From NCBI GenBank assembly GCA_017643495.1, contig JAEPNK010000002.1, forward strand, positions 620,001 through 684,000: a DNA stretch of 64,000 bases, read 5' to 3'. Positions 25,642 to 33,625 of this stretch are shown one piece after another; position 1 is the first letter of the stretch, and the number at the start of each line of letters is the position of its first letter. The translations under genes and the position numbers were made by a program. Below the pieces are notes generated by a model. The model had not been told where the DNA came from. It saw only the letters and a program-made list of their open reading frames with translations, and did not search any database. The DNA is from Rhizobiaceae bacterium (lineage in GTDB: Bacteria; Pseudomonadota; Alphaproteobacteria; Rhizobiales; Rhizobiaceae).

Positions 25642-26748
25642 CTATTGCCCGATTACAGAGGCACCGGAAGACTGCCACCCGACATATGCCGAGGTGCCAA
25701 CCTTCAGCCGGTTCCGGTATTTGTCCACATGGCCCTCAATGTGGATCGTGTCTCCGTTTTCAAGGCTAACCAACATTTGCATGATGTGGCCAACGACCTG
25801 CAAACGGTCGATCCGGCAGGGAATTACGTTGTTGCCAAAAGTCTTGCGGAGCTCGCCCTCTTTTGTGTCACCAGGCACAAGTTCAACAGCCTCCGCCGGC
25901 AGAACAATACTCATGTTCTGCCCTTTCGCTTCAGTCAGGTTGATGCGATTGGTACCGGAAATGGCACCAAATGCGGTATCGAGCGTGATGGTTTCAGCAT
26001 CGCTTTTCAAAACCGTTCCGGGAATGAGCGTGTTTGACCCTATGAAACGGGCAACGAATTCGCTTTTCGGACGCGTATAGAGTTCCCGTGGAGGACTGAT
26101 TTGCTCAACACGGCCCGCGTTCATCACTATGATGCGGTCCGACAGGGCAAGCGCCTCAGACTGGGCATGTGTTACGAATACAAATGTAATACCCAGATCA
26201 CGCTGCAACAATTTCAGTTCATTCTGGATGCTCTTGCGCAAATTTGCATCCAGCGCACCCAGCGGCTCATCCAGAAGCAGGATGTCCGGTTCGACGACAA
26301 GTGAACGCGCAAGTGCAATCCGCTGGCGTTGCCCGCCGGAAAGACGGCTTGTAGGCATTTCGGATATGTCCAGCAATCCGAGCTTGTCGAGAATGCCGTC
26401 GACCTTTTTGTCGGCTTCAGGCTTTGACATCCCTTTCACCTCAAGACCGAAACGGACATTCTGGCGCACATTCATGTGGGGAAAGAGCGCATAATTCTGA
26501 AAAATCATCGATGTGGGACGTTTTTCCGGCAATTGGTCATTTACCCGCTTGCCACGGATCAGCAAGTCGCCGCTGGTCACCGTTTCAAACCCGGAAATCA
26601 TGCGCAAAGTCGTTGACTTTCCACACCCAGACGGCCCCAGGAAAGCGATGAACTCCCCTTTTTCAACATCAAGATTGAAGTCTATGACGGCAGGTGTTCC
26701 GTTGTCGTAGACCTTGCCTACATTCTTGAGTTGCAGATCATAAACCAA
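25642..26748 (-). CDS. Second importer ATPase, PotA/MalK type, 368 aa
   Basis: ABC ATPase with Walker A GPSGCGKST, signature LSGGQRQ, Walker B ILLLDEP and H-loop THAQ, and a TOBE C-terminal region. I start it at a TTG (26748) because the longer reading begins inside a hairpin at 26798-26822 and gives unrelated residues; AAAAGGA lies upstream. This operon has another ATPase at 31311-32393 but only two permeases and one binding protein, so the transporter may use two different ATPases. THAQ in place of the common THDQ is a small difference from the first ATPase of region 1. Confidence 0.85.
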   Translation of the reverse strand: MVYDLQLKNVGKVYDNGTPAVIDFNLDVEKGEFIAFLGPSGCGKSTTLRMISGFETVTSGDLLIRGKRVNDQLPEKRPTSMIFQNYALFPHMNVRQNVRFGLEVKGMSKPEADKKVDGILDKLGLLDISEMPTSRLSGGQRQRIALARSLVVEPDILLLDEPLGALDANLRKSIQNELKLLQRDLGITFVFVTHAQSEALALSDRIIVMNAGRVEQISPPRELYTRPKSEFVARFIGSNTLIPGTVLKSDAETITLDTAFGAISGTNRINLTEAKGQNMSIVLPAEAVELVPGDTKEGELRKTFGNNVIPCRIDRLQVVGHIMQMLVSLENGDTIHIEGHVDKYRNRLKVGTSAYVGWQSSGASVIGQ

Positions 26749-26797
26749 AACTAGAGCATCCTTTTGATGGGAAACCGGAAAATACAGGAAAGAAATG

Positions 26798-26822
26798 TCC
26801 GGCCGGGACCGACCCGGCCGGA
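26798..26822 (-). terminator. GC-rich stem-loop after binding-protein gene
   Basis: TCCGGCCGGG / CCCGGCCGGA, a perfect 10-bp stem with a 5-base loop, begins about ten bases after the binding-protein stop. It sits before the downstream ATPase and probably attenuates transcription or stabilises the binding-protein mRNA. Confidence 0.75.
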
Positions 26823-26832
26823 ACAATTGACG

Positions 26833-28050
26833 TTATGCAGAGAGGAATTCGTCCCACTTTTGGATAAGTAGGTCGTACTCGTCTGGCCATTGGTGCCAGT
26901 AAGCTACGTTGGCCGCTCGGGTCTCCAGTGAACCGCCATCCCGAAGGTCACCTTCCTTGATACCGCGTTCAGTCTCACCAACCCACGGCTTGCCTTCATA
27001 CCAGAAGGCATACTTGTCGGGGTCCATGACATCCTTCACATTCGTCGTTGGCGAATAGTAACCTTGTTCGGACACTGCAATCGCAGGTGGCCCTGAGAGC
27101 CAGTAATCGGCATAGGCAGCTACAGCTTCGAGGTTCGGGGATGTCTTGAGCGGTGAAATACCGATGGACCAGCCACGATACCCCTCTTTCATGGTAGCGT
27201 ATGAACACTGTACGCCCTGGGCTTTCACCGCCATGACAGCAGGTTGCCATGCATCAGCAATAACCATTTCGCCAGAAGCAAGCAGGTTTACCAGTTCACC
27301 GAAGTCACCCCAAAGCGCGCGGAACTGGCCTTCTTTCTTCTTGGAGATGAGGAACTTGGACGCTTCCTCAATCGCAGCCGGATCCGGATTGCCCGGATTT
27401 GGAACCTCCAGCAAACCAAGTGTGTTCATGGCGAGAATGGCTTGGCCAAATGCGATCAGCGGGTCAACATTCAAACCAGTTTTGCCCTTGAACTTCGGAT
27501 CAAACAGGGCAGCCCAGGTTGAAGCCTCTTCTGCCTCGACAAGATCAGGACGATAGCCGATTGAGTCATAGTTATAGACTGTGGGCACCATGTTCAGGCG
27601 AGTCTGGCTTTCATCTTCCCAAATCTGGCCGACAATCTGGCGATTGATATCCCAGCGGTCCGAAGGTTTTGTGAATGTTTCGCGAATGCCGGACCAGTTA
27701 GTCAGGCTGCTTGCCTCAACCGGTGCAAGCTTGTCAGTGGCGACCATTGCAGCCAGCCGCTCACCAATGATTTCCCAGCAATCATAGGCGTCCGTACCGG
27801 AAAGAATTTCGGTCTGGGTATTGGGAAAGATATCCGCCTTGCCGTTTACCGAACCTACGCCTGACTTCTCCTTGAAGTCATTCAATATGCGTTCCTGAAC
27901 CGTTACCGACAGGCCGACTGTACGCAGTTCCTGACTGGCCAAATCTGCTGCGAACGCCTGTTGCGCCCCCAGAAAAGGCATGCCACCTGCAGCCAGCGCG
28001 GTTGCCCCGGCTGTCGTTTTCAAGAAGTTTCTTCGTGAATATGAGGTCAT
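26833..28050 (-). CDS. Periplasmic solute-binding protein, PotD-like, Tat-exported, 405 aa
   Basis: Binding protein of the importer. A twin-arginine signal is clear (SRRNFLK, then an alanine/glycine-rich hydrophobic stretch and FAADLAS around cleavage). Characteristic stretches are MVPTVYNYDSIGYR, EGYRGWSIGISP, YWLSGPPAIAVSEQGYY and YAFWYEGKPW. These recur in altered form in the signal-less protein at 33622-34857, so the two are paralogues. ATG at 28050 with GGGAG upstream. The ligand is unknown; the operon's amidase, imidase-like hydrolase and SDRs suggest a cyclic amide or related compound. Confidence 0.9.
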   Translation of the reverse strand: MTSYSRRNFLKTTAGATALAAGGMPFLGAQQAFAADLASQELRTVGLSVTVQERILNDFKEKSGVGSVNGKADIFPNTQTEILSGTDAYDCWEIIGERLAAMVATDKLAPVEASSLTNWSGIRETFTKPSDRWDINRQIVGQIWEDESQTRLNMVPTVYNYDSIGYRPDLVEAEEASTWAALFDPKFKGKTGLNVDPLIAFGQAILAMNTLGLLEVPNPGNPDPAAIEEASKFLISKKKEGQFRALWGDFGELVNLLASGEMVIADAWQPAVMAVKAQGVQCSYATMKEGYRGWSIGISPLKTSPNLEAVAAYADYWLSGPPAIAVSEQGYYSPTTNVKDVMDPDKYAFWYEGKPWVGETERGIKEGDLRDGGSLETRAANVAYWHQWPDEYDLLIQKWDEFLSA

Positions 28051-28115
28051 TCCATTTACTCCCTAGTTTAGGCCGACTTCCATTTTCTTCTATAGAGCTA
28101 CGCTCCTTCTGCAGA

Positions 28116-28871
28116 TCAGTAGCGCCCGACCAATAGGCCACCATCTACAGCAATCACTTGTCCGGTCAGATATCTCGCCCCATTGGAGGCAAGGAACACA
28201 ACGACATCAGCGATATCGTCAGGTTCACCTATCCGGCCCATGGGGATATTCTCTCCTGCCGTCTCGGCCCCTTCCGGCCCCAAGGAATGTTCCTTGGAAA
28301 GCAGTTGCGCGGTACGGATATATCCAGGGGCAACGCCATTTACCCGCACACCGCTGCGCGCCAGTTCCACGGCAAGACCGCGAACCAGGCCGACTACACC
28401 CGCCTTTGCTGATGAATAATGGACGTGCTCATCCCAGCCGTAAGCAACACCCATGATGGAGGAGAGACAGACAATTGATCCCTTGCCACGGGCTTTCATG
28501 CCGGCAATCGCAGGCCGGATCACCCGGAACATGCCCTTCAGGTCGATATCGAATGTGTGATCCCATTTTTCGTCTGTCAGCTCGTCAAGGGGAACACGGT
28601 GGGCAATACCGGCATTGGCAACAATCGTATCAATCGAGCCATATCTTGCCTCCACATCTGCAACCAGGGCATCTGATCGTGCGGTATCGCGAACATCAAG
28701 TTCCTGAAATTCTGCCTTGCCGCCTGCTGCCTCAATTTCCGCGACGACTGATTCGCCCTTGTCTTTCAGGACATCGGTTACAACAACCGTGTGACCCTTG
28801 GCAGCAAATGCCAATGCACATGCCCGCCCTATTCCGATGCCACCACCTGTAACCAGAACAACATCACTCAT
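28116..28871 (-). CDS. SDR-family dehydrogenase, 251 aa
   Basis: Classical SDR with TGGGIGIG, NAG and YSSAK motifs and a C-terminal AVDGG block. The ATG at 28871 overlaps the stop of the preceding SDR (ATGA) and has CAGGAG upstream, so I discard a longer reading that would begin inside that gene. Two successive, coupled SDRs point to sequential oxidation and reduction of a hydroxyl group, or epimerisation via a ketone. The substrate is unknown. Confidence 0.88.
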   Translation of the reverse strand: MSDVVLVTGGGIGIGRACALAFAAKGHTVVVTDVLKDKGESVVAEIEAAGGKAEFQELDVRDTARSDALVADVEARYGSIDTIVANAGIAHRVPLDELTDEKWDHTFDIDLKGMFRVIRPAIAGMKARGKGSIVCLSSIMGVAYGWDEHVHYSSAKAGVVGLVRGLAVELARSGVRVNGVAPGYIRTAQLLSKEHSLGPEGAETAGENIPMGRIGEPDDIADVVVFLASNGARYLTGQVIAVDGGLLVGRY

Positions 28872-29590
28872 AACATCACATCTCCTGAATTGGGTGACAG
28901 GGTTTGCCCGACATAAATTCGCGCTTCGTCCGAGCACAGGAATGCGACGGTATCCGCCACATCTTCAGGCTCACCGAAATGTCCCAGTGGAAGTTCTGCA
29001 GCTTTTGCCGCTTGCCATTCGGGGGAAAGGGCGCGCACAAGGGGGGTGTTGATCGGACCCGGCGCAACAGCGTTTACCCGCACTCCCTTGTTTGAAACCT
29101 CACGTGCAAGCGCCTTTGTCATCCCGATAATACCCGCCTTGGCCGCGGAATAGTGCACCAGTTCAATGCCGCCGATCTGCCCGAGTTGGGAGGCCATGTT
29201 GACAATGCAGCCCTTGCCTGCAGAAAGCATGCCTTCCAGTACCGCACGGGTGCACAGGAATGTCCCTCGCAGATGTACGCTGATCATGCGGTCGAAATCC
29301 GCAACGGAAAGGTCCGTGAACGCAGACTGGTGAACATGACCAGCATTGTTCACCAGATGCGTCGGAGCACCGAATGTCTCGATGCAACCCTCGACCATCC
29401 TTGCCACGTCGTTTTCGTCAGACACATCGCCTTGCAATGCCAAGGCATTTTCACCAATTCCGGCAGCTGCCTTCTCGGCTGCTGTCCCATCAAAATCATT
29501 GACAACAACCTTGTATCCCTGCCCCGCCAGTTTCCCGGCAACCGCCAGTCCGATACCCGACCCTGCACCTGTTACGATTGCAACACTCAT
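28868..29590 (-). CDS. SDR-family dehydrogenase, 240 aa
   Basis: Classical SDR: TGAGSGIG at the N-terminus, NNAG in the middle, YSAAK for catalysis. It overlaps the permease stop by four bases (ATGA) and the next SDR start by four bases, so the permease and both SDRs are made from one tightly coupled message. The pair are clearly related to each other but not near-identical. Interruption of a transporter operon by two SDRs ties the transported solute to redox chemistry. Confidence 0.88.
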   Translation of the reverse strand: MSVAIVTGAGSGIGLAVAGKLAGQGYKVVVNDFDGTAAEKAAAGIGENALALQGDVSDENDVARMVEGCIETFGAPTHLVNNAGHVHQSAFTDLSVADFDRMISVHLRGTFLCTRAVLEGMLSAGKGCIVNMASQLGQIGGIELVHYSAAKAGIIGMTKALAREVSNKGVRVNAVAPGPINTPLVRALSPEWQAAKAAELPLGHFGEPEDVADTVAFLCSDEARIYVGQTLSPNSGDVML

Positions 29591-30438
29591 ACAATGTCTT
29601 CCTGCATTGCTGTTTTCTTGGCGCGCCGAACACTGAGAGCCATCAGAATCCCGTACACTGAAAGAAGTGCGAAAGAGAAAAGCGTTGTCATGACGCCAAA
29701 GGCGAAGATGTTCGGATGGATTTCGACGGAGAAGGTTCCGTAAATTGCCAGAGGCAATGTCTGGTCACGACCCGAGGCAAACAGGGTGCGCGGGAATTCG
29801 TCAAAGCTGAGCGTGAATGCGAACAGCATAGCGGACAAAACACCCGGAAAAATGAGCGGAAACGTTACTTTTCGGAAAGTTCTGACCGGAGACACACCCA
29901 GCGCCCAGGATGCTTCTTCCACCGAATTGTCAAAACGGTTCAGGATCGCCAGCATGACGAGAAATGCAAAGGGAAAAGTGTAAACCACATGCGCGACAAA
30001 CGCCGTCGACCACCAGTGGCGTTCTATCCCGATAACATTGTTGGCGAGCAAGGAAGTACCAAGACCGGTGAGAACTCCCGGCACCATCATGCCAAGCACG
30101 ATCAGATAGAACACGAGCCCCTTTCCCTTGAAACGTCGGCGAAACGCTTGTGCCGCCATCACTCCCAGTACAGTGGCTGTAACCATTGTCATGAAAGCGA
30201 GTGTGAGGGAGCGGACAAGCGCTTCGCCAACAGGGAGGGGAGCGATGCGCGAGGGAGGTGTGAAACCAAACAAGTGCCTGTACCAATAGGTTGACCATTC
30301 AATGATGGGGAACTGTGGCCCCCCTTCTGGCCCCTGTTGAAAGGACAGGATGGCAAGAACAAAGAACGGGCCATAAAGGAACAGGATGAAAGCGGCCACA
30401 TAGACGGCAAGGACCGGTTTGAGAACTTTGGATTCCAT
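29587..30438 (-). CDS. ABC importer permease, PotC type, 283 aa
   Basis: Inner-membrane permease, about six hydrophobic segments, with an EAA loop near NSVEEASWALGVSPVRTF. It starts four bases after the other permease ends. It overlaps the first SDR by four bases. It is slightly longer than the PotC-type protein in region 1 and not closely similar to it, so this is a separate transporter. Confidence 0.9.
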   Translation of the reverse strand: MESKVLKPVLAVYVAAFILFLYGPFFVLAILSFQQGPEGGPQFPIIEWSTYWYRHLFGFTPPSRIAPLPVGEALVRSLTLAFMTMVTATVLGVMAAQAFRRRFKGKGLVFYLIVLGMMVPGVLTGLGTSLLANNVIGIERHWWSTAFVAHVVYTFPFAFLVMLAILNRFDNSVEEASWALGVSPVRTFRKVTFPLIFPGVLSAMLFAFTLSFDEFPRTLFASGRDQTLPLAIYGTFSVEIHPNIFAFGVMTTLFSFALLSVYGILMALSVRRAKKTAMQEDIV

Positions 30439-30441
30439 GAT

Positions 30442-31314
30442 TCAGAGCTCGCTTTTCAAATCTACAATCCGCAGGAAACCGGCAACAACTACTGCCAGAA
30501 GAAATGTCAGGATTACCCCGACAACGGAGGCCATAGCCCATTTCAGGGAACCCACCTGGGTAACGATAATGTTGCCCAAGAGATTGACCTTGCGGCCCGA
30601 AAGCGCACCGGATGTGGCAAATTCACCGAGCACCATCACGCTGACGAAGATCGCACCGACGACAACCCCTGGCAGGCTTAGCGGAAAGATGATTTTCCAG
30701 AAAATACGTCCGAAGCCTGCACCAAGATCACGCGCAGCCTCGATAATGTTCCTGTCAATTCGCCCCAGCATGAAGGCAATCGGGCCGACCATGAACACCA
30801 CATAAATCTGGGTCATTCCGATAACCACTGACAGTTCGGAAAAAAGCAGCGCCTCGATGGGAGTGTTTATCAGCCCCAGTTTTTGCAAGATGATATTGAT
30901 GGCCCCTTCCTTGCCCAGCATGGGTCTCCACGCCAGTACGCGGATCAGGAATGACGTCCAGAACGGGATTACACACAACACAAGAAGCACCGTTGCAAGC
31001 GTCTTGCTTTTGACCAGAAGCCCCACAAAAAGCGCGGCCGGATATCCGATAATGAAAGTGAGGGACAAGACAATCAGCCACAGCCGCAAAGTCGTCCACA
31101 AAGCTCCGACATAGGCTTCGGAACTGAAAAAGTTTTTCCAGCTTGCCAGTGTCAGCGTTGAGTTGATTGAGAAAGTGGTCTGCGTCCAGAATGAAACATA
31201 GATTATCATCACAATGGGCGCGACAAGGAACAGCAGCATCCAGAAAACACCGGGTGCCAGCAACAGTTGGGAGAAAGATTTCTGTCTGTTGTTTCTGATG
31301 GTATCGACGGTCAT
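30442..31314 (-). CDS. ABC importer permease, PotB type, 290 aa
   Basis: Inner-membrane permease with a first hydrophobic segment at FWMLLFLVAPIVMIIYVSFW and the EAA loop near RNIIEAARDLGAGFGRIF. Its start overlaps the stop of the upstream ATPase by four bases. It pairs with the PotC-type permease just downstream to form the channel. Confidence 0.9.
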   Translation of the reverse strand: MTVDTIRNNRQKSFSQLLLAPGVFWMLLFLVAPIVMIIYVSFWTQTTFSINSTLTLASWKNFFSSEAYVGALWTTLRLWLIVLSLTFIIGYPAALFVGLLVKSKTLATVLLVLCVIPFWTSFLIRVLAWRPMLGKEGAINIILQKLGLINTPIEALLFSELSVVIGMTQIYVVFMVGPIAFMLGRIDRNIIEAARDLGAGFGRIFWKIIFPLSLPGVVVGAIFVSVMVLGEFATSGALSGRKVNLLGNIIVTQVGSLKWAMASVVGVILTFLLAVVVAGFLRIVDLKSEL

Positions 31315-32393
31315 TGCGTGGCCTCCTTGCCAAAAACAAGTGCCTGTGCCGGGTCCCAGGAAAGAACATATTCTTCCCCGACCTTGTATTCGTCAGGATC
31401 ACCAAAACTCAGGTGGTGGTCGATTTCGACCTGCTTGCGATCAACTGTTTCAAATAGAAAAATGATGGATGATCCTAGATACTCGCTTGCCAGGAATTTT
31501 GCTGGCAGGGCGGGACCGGGTACCGTTTGGCCTTTTTTGTAGGCCTTGGTACGGTCGTAGCGGATTGCATACATGTCCCTGTCGTTGGGCTGCACCTTTT
31601 TTACCGCCACTTCCCCGAATGGCCCGGCAAAACTGCCCTTTTCCAGCTTACCCTCAAACAGATTGAACCGGTTCAGGAACAGGGCAACATCAGAACTGGA
31701 AGGGTCGTTGTAAATTTCGTCCGGTGCACCGGTCTGGATGATTTTGCCACTGTCCAGAACAGAAACCGTGTCCCCCATGGCAAGGGCTTCTGTTTCACTG
31801 CCGGTCACATGCAGGAACGTGACGTCCAGTTGCTCGCGGATCATCCGCAATTCAGTCTGCATACGCCCGCGCAGATTGGCATCAAGTGCCCCCAGAGGTT
31901 CGTCCAGCAAGACCAGTTTCGGTTGCATCACCAACGTTCTGGCCAATGCAACGCGTTGTTTCTGTCCACCTGAAATCTGCTCCGGGTTGCGGTCTTCCAA
32001 TCCGGCCAGACCGACCATCTCAACCGCTTCGCCTACCCGTTTGTCGATCTCGCTTGCATCGACATTCATCGTTCCGTTTCGAAAGCCGAATGCAATGTTT
32101 TCAAACACGCTGAGATGAGGAAAGAGCGCAAAATTCTGGAAAACAAAACCGATGCCCCGTTCATGTGCGGGAAGCGATGTTATGTCCTTGCCCTGAAAAT
32201 AAACCTTGCCTTCATCCGGTTTTTCAAACCCTGCGATAATTCGCAACAGGCACGTTTTTCCGGATCCGGAAGGTCCGAGCAGCGACAAGTATTCATTTCG
32301 TGGCGCTTCAAAGTTTATCGAGTCCAATGCTGTCAGGTCCCCGTACCGGCGGGTGACATTTTCCAGCCGAAAGACAGGCTCACTTTGGTTCAT
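31311..32393 (-). CDS. ABC importer ATPase, PotA type, 360 aa
   Basis: First gene of the importer operon. Walker A GPSGSGKTC, signature ISGGQKQ, Walker B LVLLDEP; the H-loop histidine is in HVTGSETEA, which lacks the usual THD. The Walker A ends in Cys rather than Thr. These small changes, together with a second ATPase in the same operon, hint at division of labour between the two ATPases. The ATG at 32393 with GAGGA upstream is preferred to one at 32411. A promoter region with an inverted repeat lies upstream. Confidence 0.85.
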   Translation of the reverse strand: MNQSEPVFRLENVTRRYGDLTALDSINFEAPRNEYLSLLGPSGSGKTCLLRIIAGFEKPDEGKVYFQGKDITSLPAHERGIGFVFQNFALFPHLSVFENIAFGFRNGTMNVDASEIDKRVGEAVEMVGLAGLEDRNPEQISGGQKQRVALARTLVMQPKLVLLDEPLGALDANLRGRMQTELRMIREQLDVTFLHVTGSETEALAMGDTVSVLDSGKIIQTGAPDEIYNDPSSSDVALFLNRFNLFEGKLEKGSFAGPFGEVAVKKVQPNDRDMYAIRYDRTKAYKKGQTVPGPALPAKFLASEYLGSSIIFLFETVDRKQVEIDHHLSFGDPDEYKVGEEYVLSWDPAQALVFGKEATQ

Positions 32394-32641
32394 GCATTCC
32401 TCACTTGGCATTCCTGATTGTGAAAGCGAAAACGCTTTTCAAGGGCTTTGATTTCAAGCCTAGCCCCCAAAACCAGAAGCCAAAAACCAAAACGTATATC
32501 GTATGAAAGATACCATTTGATAATTAGTCAAGAGGCATCTTTGACAGTTTTTATGGCGTTTTTGGATGAAAAAACCCTGTTATTGGGTAAAATTATGCGT
32601 TTTTAAGCAAGAAAAAAATGACTATTGCATTTTTTATTCAA
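32394..32641 (-). promoter_or_regulatory. AT-rich promoter region with candidate operator (ATcGTATgaaagATACcAT at 32498-32516)
   Basis: The 248-base gap between the GntR gene and the importer operon is AT-rich. At 32498-32516 is an inverted repeat AT-n-GTAT-N5-ATAC-n-AT. It is a reasonable target for the GntR protein encoded just upstream. The half-site AGATACCA recurs in the LysR/pxp intergenic region (39389-39396). Confidence 0.5.
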
Positions 32642-33625
32642 TTATAAGGGTGTGAGGTATCTTGGAATGGCTTCCGCTTCTGTTACCAAGGCAACGATTT
32701 TCAAGCGGGCAAGATTCTTGTCGGCAAGCAGGCGAAGATGCTCCTTGAGATACTCGCAAGCCGCAGTGATCTGCCGTGAACCAATCAAGTCAAACAGGAC
32801 ACGGTACTGGTCTACCGCAACCACATCTCCGGGCAGGCCAAGACGAACAAGCGCCTTGTTGACTGAAGACAACAACAAGCGGTTGTTGCGGATCATTTCA
32901 ACAAGGGCATCGTTTGGTGCACGGTCAAGACAATGTTGCTGGAAAGCATCTTCATAGATACTCGATTCCCGGGTATGACCCTGACTAATGTCATTGCGTA
33001 TGACGGTAATTTCTGCGGGATCAATATGATCTGCCGCCAATTTCAGGGCAGCAGGTTCCATGATGGCACGCAACTCGTATTTCTCCCGCAATATGCGGGC
33101 AGTAAGAGGACCGGCCAACCAATGCGACGAAGCCCCTTTTCGTATTAGTCCGCGCTCATTGAGACGGCTCAAAACGTCACGGGCCACGGTCCTGCTAACC
33201 CCCAGGAAATCGGCCAGTTCCGTTTCAATAAGCCTGAACTCTCCGAAAACCTGACAAGCAGCCACATCATCTTCCACCTGGTCGTATACCCGCATCCAAG
33301 TACCGCGAAGCTCAAGCGCGGATTTGGACTGGTCGGAAATGTCGAGTTGGAACTCTTCAATATTGCGACGGACGGGCTCGGGGTCATTCGCGGCATCACC
33401 GACCAGATAACCCCGCCCGCGAAACCGGTGTATCAGCCCCTCGTCATTGAGCTTGCGCAATGCAGCCTGAACCGGAGCCCGGCTGGTTAGCATCATCTTC
33501 GCAATGGGCCCCTCGATCAGCACAAGCCCCTCAGGCAGTTCATCCGACAAGATGTTGCGCTTCAAAATCTGGTATATGACCTCGTAAAGCGGCTCTTGCC
33601 CGCGAAGAACTTTTACATTTGTCAT
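32642..33625 (-). CDS. GntR-family regulator with two winged-helix domains and an FCD domain, 327 aa
   Basis: Residues about 10-76 form a GntR winged helix (LYEVIYQILKRNIL... ending RGRGYLV). Residues about 112-172 form a second winged helix (ELADFLGVSRTVARDVLSRL, then ERGLIRK). Residues about 178-310 are an all-helical FCD-type ligand domain. Normal FCD regulators have one DNA-binding domain, so this is about 90 residues longer than usual. The ATG at 33625 overlaps the stop of the signal-less binding-protein gene (ATGA), which couples the two. It probably controls the importer operon that follows. A longer start would lie inside the upstream gene. Confidence 0.85.
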   Translation of the reverse strand: MTNVKVLRGQEPLYEVIYQILKRNILSDELPEGLVLIEGPIAKMMLTSRAPVQAALRKLNDEGLIHRFRGRGYLVGDAANDPEPVRRNIEEFQLDISDQSKSALELRGTWMRVYDQVEDDVAACQVFGEFRLIETELADFLGVSRTVARDVLSRLNERGLIRKGASSHWLAGPLTARILREKYELRAIMEPAALKLAADHIDPAEITVIRNDISQGHTRESSIYEDAFQQHCLDRAPNDALVEMIRNNRLLLSSVNKALVRLGLPGDVVAVDQYRVLFDLIGSRQITAACEYLKEHLRLLADKNLARLKIVALVTEAEAIPRYLTPL

